Part shown: piece after piece, positions 41,908-50,907 of the stretch
How the letters are laid out: each line of letters opens with the position of its first letter
Numbering within the stretch: position 1 is the stretch's first letter
Source of the DNA: Eukaryota sp. TZLM1-RC
Lineage: Eukaryota; Metamonada: BaSk clade
Reading direction: 5' to 3'
Assembly (NCBI GenBank): GCA_040285825.1
Contig: JAUPSS010000010.1
Coordinates: forward strand, 930,001-994,000
Length of the DNA stretch: 64,000 bases
The notes under the pieces: generated by a model
Databases searched by the model: none
Told to the model about the DNA's origin: nothing
The model's input: only the letters and a program-made list of their open reading frames with translations
Translations under genes and position numbers: made by a program

Positions 41908-42725
41908 TGCAAGATGAAGATGATATAATGAATTGAAACAAAATATTTAAATAAATAAATATTCGTCACGCTGACGTGTCATTTTGGATTGCAAATCGTT
42001 TTGGACAAATCAGAAGTACTGGCATTACCTAACACAAAGATTCTACTTTGTAGAATATAATGTTGACAAAGAAAACATGTCTGAAATCTCAGGACCATTG
42101 AGTTCCTGTATTCTGTTGAAAACATCCTGTTGTGTTTGTTAAGGATATAAATTGTCAAAATCACAATCGTGGAATTCTTCAACTGCTGATCTCAATTAGA
42201 TTGAAAAATAAAAGCAACATCAGTGCTTATTGAATCCTTCAACAATTATCGTTCAAGACACTAAAGCCAAACATTTACAGAAACTAACGAATGCATCTAA
42301 TGACTTAAACCTTGACTTCCTAACAAATTATAGTTTTTGTTGGTTTAATTAATCTTTTGTTACAAAATTTAAATGTGATGATTTTATCAGAAAACAGCAG
42401 TGGTTACCGTCGATTTTCAATTATTCCAACAGTGCATGAAAGTGTTTCTTGTCCCTTCAGATCACAATAATGAAATTAAGAGTTGTTGTCATCGTGGCTA
42501 GAAGATTTAAAATATTTCAAACTGGTTTTAATTCAAATGTGGATATTTCCATTATTACATGCTGATTCTGAATCATTGATTCAAATTTAAAACACAGTAT
42601 ATGGAAATAATTAAAGGAAAATAAGTACTTTTTGACAATGGGGAATTAATCTTGAATGACAGTAACAAATCAGAATTGTTTCAAGTAAAATGTACAACGA
42701 ATTTATAACAATTCACAAAAAAAGA
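41908..42725. other. about 800 bp intergenic, nothing recognised
   Basis: Divergent promoter region of RING copy 2 and 3' flank of the ArfGAP gene. No ORF of interest. Confidence 0.4.
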
Positions 42726-44000
42726 CTAAAAGAAATCAAAATTATTTGACTGGATCGGATTACTGGTTGACTCACCTACACTATCGAAAAAGTCATCAAC
42801 TTTCTGAACACTTTTGGGCTCTGAGTGGACAACATCTCCAAAGAAATCATCAGTTTTTGGTGGTTTTTTATCTTCAAAAGCACCAAAATCATCAAAAAAG
42901 TCTCCTGACGTCTTTTGAATTTTTGGTTTACTACTCGACTCAAAATCCCCAAAGAAATCATCAGTTTTTGGTGGTTTTGTATCTTCAAAAGCACCAAAAT
43001 CATCAAAAAAGTCTCCTGACGTCTTTTGAATTTTTGGTTTACTACTCGACTCAAAATCCCCAAAGAAATCATCAGCAGTCTCTTTTTTCTTTTCTTTCTT
43101 TGGTTTAGATACGGAAATCTCATCAAATAAATCACTCACATTACCTCCAGTTGCCTTTCCAAAAGGTGATGAGCTGGCAAATGATGAGCCGGCAGGTTCA
43201 AAATTGTCAAAAAAGTCGTCAGTTTTCTCGACAGGTTTTGAACTTTCCTTAAAGAAATCTCCAAAGGGTTCTGATTGAGAAACTGATTGCTGATTTGATT
43301 GAGGTTTTGATAGAGGTTTTGTCTGACTCTCGTTTACACCAAAACTATCAAAAAAGTCTGACTTTCCAGGATTTTTTGTTTTTTGGACCTCTTTTTGACC
43401 CATGGAGTTACCAAATAAAGACAAAATGTCGCCCTTCTCTTCTTTTGGCGACTGCTTGGCCACTGGCTTGGTCACTGAAAGAAAAGATTCTCCAAATAAA
43501 GAATCTTGCTGACGTGTATCAATGGGTGATGACGTCATCGATGACGTGGCAGCTGTTGACGTGGCAAACTCAGGAGCATCAGTGAAAAAGTTGTCAAAAG
43601 CAGCGGGAGAAGGTGATGGTTTTGGTTGTTTTGGTTGTTGTACTTCCCCAAACCAACGTTTGGCATCATACTTGGCCTCTAAAAACTTTTTAAGTTCAGG
43701 TATTGACGGTTTTGTAGGTATGGGGTGTGTGTCGGGATTGTGACGGGCCATGTAAAGAGAGTTTGCAATCCTGTTTCCTCCATTTTTAAGCAGTTGTACG
43801 TCTTCATCAGTGAATTCAGAAGCAAGAATTCCTTTAGTACGATGATTGAATTGGCGATGTATACCAGCACAATGAGTACATGTAAAAACGCCTATATTTT
43901 CAGGAAGAAAGACACAGTTAGAAGTACCAGGTTTGTTACAATCCACACAGAGTTTGTTCCCATCTTGCCGCTGAAGAGATTTGACCGCAGCAGTGGACAT
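42726..44000 (-). CDS. ArfGAP domain protein with repeated FxDxF tail
   Basis: A 424-residue frame. The N-terminal ~125 residues form an ArfGAP domain: CVDC, 19 residues, CTHC, then AGIHR with the catalytic arginine finger. The Cys spacing is three residues longer than the usual 16. The protein should stimulate GTP hydrolysis by an Arf GTPase at a membrane. The remaining ~300 residues are disordered, rich in Ser, Lys, Asp and Phe. FFDSF, FFDNF and two FFDDF match the FxDxF motif that binds the AP-2 alpha appendage; several DDFFGDF variants are near-matches. This points to endocytic or clathrin-linked traffic, as in SMAP-type ArfGAPs. Two tail units are an exact-looking tandem duplication. The ATG at 44000 is the first in frame. 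Confidence 0.88.
   Translation of the reverse strand: MSTAAVKSLQRQDGNKLCVDCNKPGTSNCVFLPENIGVFTCTHCAGIHRQFNHRTKGILASEFTDEDVQLLKNGGNRIANSLYMARHNPDTHPIPTKPSIPELKKFLEAKYDAKRWFGEVQQPKQPKPSPSPAAFDNFFTDAPEFATSTAATSSMTSSPIDTRQQDSLFGESFLSVTKPVAKQSPKEEKGDILSLFGNSMGQKEVQKTKNPGKSDFFDSFGVNESQTKPLSKPQSNQQSVSQSEPFGDFFKESSKPVEKTDDFFDNFEPAGSSFASSSPFGKATGGNVSDLFDEISVSKPKKEKKKETADDFFGDFESSSKPKIQKTSGDFFDDFGAFEDTKPPKTDDFFGDFESSSKPKIQKTSGDFFDDFGAFEDKKPPKTDDFFGDVVHSEPKSVQKVDDFFDSVGESTSNPIQSNNFDFF
42841..43062. repeat. two tandem 111-bp units in the ArfGAP tail
   Basis: Two adjacent 111-bp copies differ at only a few bases (TTTTTTATC versus TTTTGTATC in the visible comparison) and encode 37 residues each, including FFGDF, KTSGDFFDDF and GAFED. 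A degenerate third start follows. The very low divergence suggests recent duplication or conversion. Confidence 0.88.
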
Positions 44001-44054
44001 CGACTAATACCTCAAAAACGTCAAATAGTAGTAACCCGTTAAGATTACTGGACG

Positions 44055-44740
44055 ATGAAGGTGAAATTAATCAAATTGACGGTTTCAAAACTTGAGGTCT
44101 TTCATTTCCTTCAAGATACTGATCTACAGCAAGAAGCATAGACGGATGTTACGTTTTTTAAACATCTTTTGATAACCAGTATTCTTTGTAGGTGCTTGAT
44201 GTTTAGAATTGGATGGCTTCCAATCACCCATCACCACAATGTTATCTTCTGGACCTCTAAACTTATTTTCAAGTTCATTCATCCATTTTGCTTCAAACCT
44301 CTCTGTGGCCATGGATCTTCGCAGTTTCATGACTCTTAATTCTTTATTACAGTAAGTAGCTCCAACATGGAGAGGAGAGTTGTTTTTTGCCTTACAGTAG
44401 TTTAGGAATTTTTCATGATCTAGATTTTTTTTGAAAATTGTTTTAGTTCTTCTTCCCATTCCTTTACAGTTTTGGTTTGATAAATCCTTGATTCTTTGGC
44501 ATCCTTATAGAATTTTTGATGGTCTTTGTTCAGAATTTCTCTTCTTCTTTGAGGAAAGTGGGCCTCTTGAAAGTAAATTCCTTTAGCTTTATTTTCTTGT
44601 TCTCATTTGGAGGAGGAGGATTTTGTTTTTGTCTGAAGTCTAGTATCTTTTGTTTTGTCTTTTTGTTCTTTTTACTCTGTTAACAGATTCCCTATTTCTT
44701 CCTTTCTTTTCTTCATGACGCCATACGTCCCATTCTTATC
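44055..44740 (-). pseudogene. decayed Fanzor-like nuclease (RuvC region)
   Basis: The open part 44459-44124 reads LDHEKFLNYCKAKNN, then KLRRSMATERFEAKWMNELENKF, then NIVVMGDWKPSNSKHQAPTK and TGYQKMFKKRN. In Fanzor proteins the second RuvC acidic residue lies in a hydrophobic strand ending GDWS or GNWS, followed by a Pro-Thr-x-G-x-x(R/K) segment, which is what is seen. After a frameshift at about 44130 the strand continues AVDQYLEGN, matching the usual VDEfrTS position but altered. Upstream the frame is broken repeatedly. A further possible RuvC-I remnant, CALDTGIR, lies at about 44850. The element cannot make an active nuclease. It ends ~55 bp upstream of the ArfGAP start. Confidence 0.6.
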
Positions 44741-45539
44741 TTCAATCTGTTGGGGTTGAGTATGGTTCAGTTAACATGTTGGGATTTGGGCAATTTAATT
44801 TTCGTTTCCCAGCCATCAATCGGTCCCTAATGCCAGTGTCAAGTGCACATGCAGCAGTGGACATTAAGGAAGAATTGGTAATTTGGGTGATTCAATTCCT
44901 TTTTTCAAAGACTCACTATTCATCCAACAATAAACAATTATTTGCGTCAACAAAATTCAAGGAAAGCATGAAAGTCATTCTTTGATTGATTTCCTAAAAA
45001 AATTCGTGACGTCTTCCAGTGTTTCGCATATTTAGCCATTTTTCCACCAGTGTAGACGTTCGAAAGTTTTTTCTATTCAAATGAGTCTTTATCAAAATGA
45101 TAACACAGTTAGAAAATTCAATCTGACAATTTAAAAAACTGCTTCTTTTCATGAATAATTTGCACTCATATATTGATTAACTTTCGAAGTGTTTACCCTA
45201 TTAAATATCAATTCCTTGAGACGAACTTATGATGCCTATGGAATTTGAAACGTTTTATGGAATAATTTTGGATCTATCCAGGTTTGTCATCAACTTTTAG
45301 TACGAGTGCTGGGAAACATGTATGAATTACTCAACTATCAATAAGCTCTACACATTCGCAGAATCTGAACACCTCTTGAACACCGCACATTTTTTTCCTC
45401 TCTACACGAGTCCCAAACCACTAATTTAGTCTTTAGATCCGAAGGCTCAGTTATTTGTTATTCAAGAGTTCAATTCATGATTTTCTGAACACATTTATCG
45501 ATATCTAGTTAATTTATTAATGTACTTGCGAATTTAACA
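44741..45539. other. about 800 bp, mostly unassigned
   Basis: The minus strand near 44840-44870 may retain a RuvC-I-like CALDTGIR of the decayed nuclease. The rest shows no gene. Confidence 0.35.
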
Positions 45540-46062
45540 AAATAAACTCATAAATAATGGGACGAAAATCATTAAACCAAAATTTCCTCTACAAAATCTT
45601 GATTTGCTTGCTGTCTAGCTAAACCTTCTCTAATTCGATTGAAAATCTGGGACAATCTATTGATAATGGCAAATTGAATCCGAAAGCGCCATAAAAAATA
45701 TCAAGTCTTTTCATTGTTTTTTCTTGAACCGTTGTTTAGAAATCATTCAAAAAAGTTCCTGCTTCTACTGATCGTCTTCCGTTTATAGAAAATGGGAAAG
45801 CAATAAAAACAAGTGGTGTATTTCTATCAGAATTAGCTTCTTCAATATCTTTGTCATATTTTCTATGTTTTTCTTGGGCCTTAAATTCAAGTGCATCTAC
45901 GGGATTAAGTTTTCTTCTTTGAGCCAAAGTGTCATTTGCAACATTACATGAGACAAAGTCAACAACAGCTTCAAAGTTCTCAATCCAATCACAGTATATA
46001 TCACCTCTATCATCAGAGGCAAAATTATTCAATCACAGTGTTTTTTTCACCAGAGGCCTTAC
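45540..46062 (-). mobile_element. 3' fragment of a family A element (A5)
   Basis: Minus-strand sequence matching the RLE and 3' end of A1. The open part 46032-45736 has DDRGDIYCDW, VDFVSCNVAND, KHRKYDKD and FIAFPFSINGR. A TAA then breaks the frame in a sequence where relatives read FQKMV. The 5' end is truncated near the segment before the RLE. I could not fix a clear TSD; ATCGATAT and ACCGATAT near the two ends share only seven of eight bases. Confidence 0.75.
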
Positions 46063-46546
46063 CGATATGAAATTGAAGATTTAAATGAAGCAAGAAGTTT
46101 CAAAAATTTGTAAAAATTAGGTTTCAAACATTTTCAAATTCCTGAACCAATTTCAACAATTAGAATTTGAATTGAAAATTGGCATTGTTCAACCTTCAAT
46201 ACATGCAAATTCAGCCTATGTTCTAAATGAATAGCATCAATTGGAATCATTTATTCAACCAAAATTTCAAGTTGGACATTAAAACACAACTTTCTGGCTT
46301 AAACAAAATAGTACAAAGTACACTGTAGAGTTCTTTTCAATTTGGAATCACGGTCAGCTATTTCAACATAGCAATTGATGGGTTTTTGGGAAGACTATGT
46401 ACATGTTTTTGGGATGCCTGTGGGCAAAGTTCTGACTTTAAATTATGAGTACATGATTTATCCAATTTAAAGTAAATGTGATTCCCAATTAAGCAATAAC
46501 AATCGCAGTTGACCATTCATTGTTAGCTTTATCTTTAAATAACATC
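46063..46546. other. intergenic, upstream of tRNA
   Basis: Nothing recognised beyond the tRNA 5' flank. Confidence 0.4.
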
Positions 46547-46618
46547 GCCTCGGTGGTCTAGGGGTATGATTCTCGCTTAGGGTGCGAGAGGTCCCGGGTT
46601 CAAATCCCGGCCGAGGCC
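46547..46618 (+). tRNA. tRNA-Pro (anticodon AGG)
   Basis: A full cloverleaf can be folded by eye: acceptor GCCTCGG pairs with CCGAGGC; the anticodon stem TCTCGC/GCGAGA encloses loop TTAGGGT with AGG at its centre; the T arm is GTCCCGGGTTCAAATCCCGGC. The A box (TGGTCTAGGGG) and B box (GGTTCAAATCC) serve as internal RNA polymerase III promoter. No intron. A T6 tract directly after the discriminator base (46619-46624) is the terminator. CCA is not encoded, as is usual in eukaryotes. Confidence 0.97.
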
Positions 46619-46624
46619 TTTTTT
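46619..46624 (+). terminator. RNA polymerase III T-tract terminator of tRNA-Pro
   Basis: Six consecutive T on the sense strand immediately after the mature tRNA end. Confidence 0.85.
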
Positions 46625-49490
46625 GAATTTTACATGGCTCAATCAAGTATACAACCATTTCAGGTGCAGTTGTGTAACTCTGTTTCATCTGATTTTCTTG
46701 ATCCTTTGAGATGTCCTTTAAAAGTGAAGCCAATCCCAAATCCTCGTCAAGGATTCAATCTAGGTTGTGCTATTCGGTCCTTTCTAGATTCTTTTGTCCG
46801 AAAAGTGTATGACATTAATCCGTTGTGGAATTTCTTTAAGGATTCCTTATCAGTTTCTCAGTCCAACCCTTCTCTTACACGTCCAGCTTCTACTGTTTCT
46901 TCCAAATGCAAAAGGTTTGAAAAAATGTTTCTTGATGGTAAAGTTAGTGGTGCAATGGCTTTTCTATCTAGTCAATCACTTGCTCCTCAAAATTCTGAGA
47001 CCATTTCAACTTTGCTGAAACAACATCCTTTTGAAGATCCCATTGACTTTGCTTCCCCAGTAGATTCCTTTAATTATTGGAAATCAAATCCTTTTTCGGA
47101 AACAGAAGTATCTCGCTCCCTGTCTTCTCGTCCCTATGGTAGAGCTGCTGGTCCATCCCTTTTGACTTTTGATCATTTGAAATCTGCTTCAAAAGCTGTT
47201 GGAACAATCATTCCTTCGTTGACCCAATTGTTTAATTTGATAATGCTCAATCCTCAAGGATTTCCTCCTGAGTTGTCTGCGTCACGTTTAATTCCTCTCA
47301 GTAAGAAAAATAATGGAGTTAAACCTATTGCCATAGGTGAAGTTGTTTCACGATTATTGTCTTTGCTTGTGTTTTCTAGAATGAAAATTGTGCCAAGGAA
47401 TTTTTAGGGTCTTTTCAATTCGGTATCGGTACGTATGACGGTGCTATATCCGCTGCTCTTGCTGTTGATCTTTTCATGAATTTGTCAATTGATAACATGG
47501 CAGTAATTTGTGATTTTAAAAATGCCTTCAATTCAGTTAAGCGCAATGCAATCCTTGAGTCTTTGAAAACGTCCCCTGTTCTGGCTGAAGTTTCCCCTCT
47601 GTTTGAGTTTTTGTATTCCAAACATTCGAATCTTGTATTAGACACTGACTCTATTCCTTCATGCTCAGGTGTAAAGCAAGGTGATCCCATTGGTCCTTTT
47701 CTCTTTTGTGTTGCTCTACATCCTTTGTTTGAAAAGTTGAAGTCTCGGTTTCCTGATTTGAAAGTTGTTGCTTACATGGATGATGTCTCCCTTATTGGTA
47801 ATGCTTCTTTAGTACACGAAGCTCTTATTTATTTTGGTAAACTTGCACTGAATATTGGTCTAGAACTTAACGCTAGCAAGTGTCAAGTTCTTGGGCGTTC
47901 GTTTCATTCAATTGTGCTTAACGATGAAGAAATTTCTTTTGTGGATTATCAAAATGTTTGTTTTGAATTACTGCGTTCTTTCATTGGAAATGAATCAGCC
48001 ATTAGTAGATCATTACATAAGGAAAATGAAAGTGCATCTGCTAAGTTGGATGAAATTCAGGCTTTGCCGTTGAAAAACATATTAAATTCCATGTGGATAG
48101 GTTATGCTTCAGTTCTAAAGTAAATCACCTGATTCGCTCTATTCCACCGGATTTGACCACACCTGAAATCAAATTTTTTTTGTCTCGAAGAACCAACTTT
48201 TTGGTTGACTTACTTAGTGTTAAGAACATAAAGGATATTCCACTTCACTGTTTCAGGTCACATTCGCATGGTGGTGTTGGTTTGACTCGTTCATCCATCT
48301 TGACAAATGCTGCGTTCTTGGGAGGCATTAAGAATTTTTTGTTTGAATTATCTGTACGATTCCCTAATAGCTGGATTGATTTAGTCACTAATTCTAACTC
48401 AAGTGCTGCTCTCTTTGTCACAATATTCCTTGATAACTGCCCTGATAAACTCTGGTTTTCAATGTTTGCTTCTACAGTTGATGGTGCCTCTGTTGAAGTT
48501 AAAGATTTAAGTAATTTTTTGAGAACTGTCCCTCAACTGCAAAAGAAGTTGATTAATGCTCTCGAAGCTGAATCACTAGAAGAACAAATTAGCTTGGCTA
48601 ACAATTCAGGTGATTCTTCCTTTGCAACATTTCTATCCTCTCTTTGCGATAAGGGTTCTTTTATCAACAGTGCATCTTGCCTAATAACCCAAGTACCTCG
48701 CCGTTTTGGTCTGTTGCTTTCCAATTCCCAGTTTTTAACAATTATGAGACTACGTTTGAACTTACCTCCCCCTCAGTGTTTAACAAATATTCGTTGTAAA
48801 TGTGGAGCAGTTGCTTCCTATACTCATGTCTTATCTTGTAGGAAGTTCACTCAGAAGAGGTCGATTATTCACAATGCCGTTCGCGATTGCATTTATGATT
48901 TGTTGAAGAGTGCCCATCATCCAGTACGACTGGAACCAGTTTTTGATGAAATGCAGCTTGCTCAAAGTCAAAAAACAGGTGATATTCAATGTGCTTGGCG
49001 TAGCGGCCAGGAATTAATTATTGATTGTACAACTGTTTCTCCTTGAAAGTTGTCTTCGTCTTCGGACATTGAATCAACCCTCAAGAATGCGGAAAGGAGC
49101 AAGCACTCGAAGTATAATGATTTACTTGTACGTTTGAACAAACAACGTGGCAGAAACATTGTTTTTGTTCCAATTGGAATTTCTATTTTTGGTACTTTAG
49201 GCAGGGAAGGACTATTTTTCTTGAATGATTTAGGCAGTTTCTTAAAAGACTCAGGACGTTCTTTTGATCAACTTATTTGGAAGAACAGAATTGTTTTCTC
49301 ACTCTTTAAGGCTCTACCACGTTATTTTAACTCAATACTTTTAAGTATTACTGAGTTTCACAATGTACGTGCTCATGAACCCGTAAATAGTGAGAATCTA
49401 CCTTCATTTTGTCAGTGATCACTTATCTAGAATATTGCTTTGCATTGTTGTTGTTTATAGTAATCTTGTTTGCATTCTTGGAATAAATCC
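46625..49490 (+). mobile_element. family B non-LTR retroelement directly downstream of the tRNA
   Basis: An RT/CCHC/RLE element, distinct from A and C, starts within about 15 bp of the tRNA terminator and ends near GGAATAAATCC at about 49488. It lacks an N-terminal finger, so it may be 5'-truncated at the tRNA boundary. No TSD could be recognised. Confidence 0.8.
46634..49418 (+). pseudogene. RT/RLE polyprotein of family B with two frameshifts and a stop
   Basis: The first frame (46634-47407) covers the RT N-terminus (PLWNFFKDS, GVKPIAIGEV). A one-base shift near 47390 leads to the second frame with CDFKNAFNSV, VKQGDPIGP and the catalytic AYMDDVSLIG (about 47772-47801). Another shift near 48100 leads to the third frame with RLCFSSKVNH, GGVGLTRSSIL, AAFLGG, and the knuckle CKCGAVASYTHVLSC. 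The RLE begins TGDIQCAWRSGQELIID; an in-frame TGA at 49044-49046 interrupts it, and it continues to SKHSKYND, FVPIGISIFG and a stop at 49418. The catalytic residues are still visible although the gene is dead. Confidence 0.85.
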
Positions 49491-50498
49491 TAAACAACAC
49501 CATTTCATATGTTGACAAAATTGCACGATGAATCAACTCTACATTTCTCAATGTTAAATGTTTAACGTTCTGATGTTCATTATGAATCAGATGATGATGG
49601 AAACTTTGAAGTTTAGAAATCTGCTATATAGTGGGTGTAATTAACATTCTTATTCCTCTAAATTAATTTGAACTATCAACTTTCTTTGAGCAATTCTCCT
49701 CTCAGTTATTTAGATAACAAACAAATTGTCCTTTTCAATATAAGAACTACATCCGATACCATTCCGGAAGAATAATATTGAATCATTTTGACCAAGTGAC
49801 CAGTTTTCCAAACTAAAAATGATGAAATAATGTTGTCAAAGGGGAGTTGATAATAATCAAAGGGAAAACACTACCTGTATTGAGAAGTGTGATTGAAATG
49901 AAAGAAAATGGATGTTTGGAAATTCCAGTGACTTCGATCGAGTGGTTCTGCGATTCTTGATAGGTTAATCTAATTAATAACCATTAATAATTAGTTTTTG
50001 GTGGTGAACGTGAGGAAAAAATAATTACAGCACAGTATCCAGGAGGGTTAATGATATAGTACAAATGAGTTTGGAGTTGAATGAATTGAGAGCCTCTACT
50101 GGTTGTCTAGAGAAAGAATAAGCTGCAAAGAAAAGTAGCTCTGCATCAAATGTTGAAGCGAGAGAAGTGTAGTCAATAAAAAAGGGGTGTTTAGATGAGA
50201 TTCCCACAAATACAAAGCAAAAACCTTCATGATCGTCTCCTTCAAATAACAGAAAGCAATAGAATGTGGATGGGAGAGATAATTGTGATGATTATTTATT
50301 GAAGCCAGTTGTTGAATATACGCATTATGCGATGTGTAGCTAAAATGTAAACCAATGTTAGATCAAATTTATTGTTAAATGAGGAAAGTGATGTCAACAC
50401 ACTTGAAAAACCAACGACGGACACTGGTGACACATTATAACTTTTGAGAGAGAAAATCAATGGGAGTCTACCATTTCGATAGATATACAATTAATGCT
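49491..50498. other. about 1 kb; possible unresolved minus-strand coding sequence
   Basis: Between about 50250 and 50025 the minus strand carries an open, coding-like frame (FEGDDHEGF, then GISSKHPFFIDYTS and LASTFDAELLF) without an ATG. It ends with a stop near 50025. It may be the last exon of a spliced gene, but upstream exons cannot be fixed and I recognise no family. Confidence 0.3.
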
Positions 50499-50508
50499 TT
50501 CTCAGATT
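50499..50508. repeat. TSD of fragment A6 (TTCTCAGATT)
   Basis: Exact 10-bp repeat at 50817-50826. Confidence 0.85.
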
Positions 50509-50816
50509 ATCTTTATTGAACATGCACACTTAATTAAATTATTTCATAACTAATGGGACGAATATCATTGAACCAAGATTTTCTCTACAAAATCTTGATC
50601 TGCTTGCTGTCTAGCTAAAGCTTCTCTTATCCGATTGAAAATCCGAGGTAATCTATTAATTATAACAAATTGAATTCGAGAACGCCATAAAAAATATCAA
50701 ATCTTTTCATTGTTTTTTCTTTCACCATTTTTTGGAAGTCATTCAAAAAAGTTTCTGCTTCAACTGATTATCTTTCGTTTATCGAAAATGGGAAAGCAAT
50801 GAAAACTAGCTGTGTA
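50509..50816 (-). mobile_element. 5'-truncated 308-bp family A fragment (A6)
   Basis: Minus-strand 3' end of a family A element: it starts in the AFPFSINGR-coding region and ends in the AATAAAGAT tail. Perfect 10-bp TSDs bracket it. It lies 82 bp (from the TSD) upstream of the ATG of the SAM/cold-shock gene, in the opposite direction. Confidence 0.88.
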
Positions 50817-50826
50817 TTCTCAGATT
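50817..50826. repeat. TSD of fragment A6, second copy
   Basis: Exact match of 50499-50508. Confidence 0.85.
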
Positions 50827-50907
50827 CAAATTGTATTTGTTTTTCTATCAAAAAATTGATCTCCGCTTCGATAAGCTTTTTCATCTAATCAAACATCAGC
50901 GACAAAT

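Noticed and set aside
42746-43108. Repetitive ORFs antisense and out of frame to the ArfGAP tail
   Set aside because: They arise from translating the 111-bp tandem repeat in other frames.
46467-46739. Minus-strand ORF over the tRNA
   Set aside because: Antisense to the tRNA gene and the start of element B; the RPRPGFEPGTSR phrase is the familiar translation of an antisense tRNA B-box.
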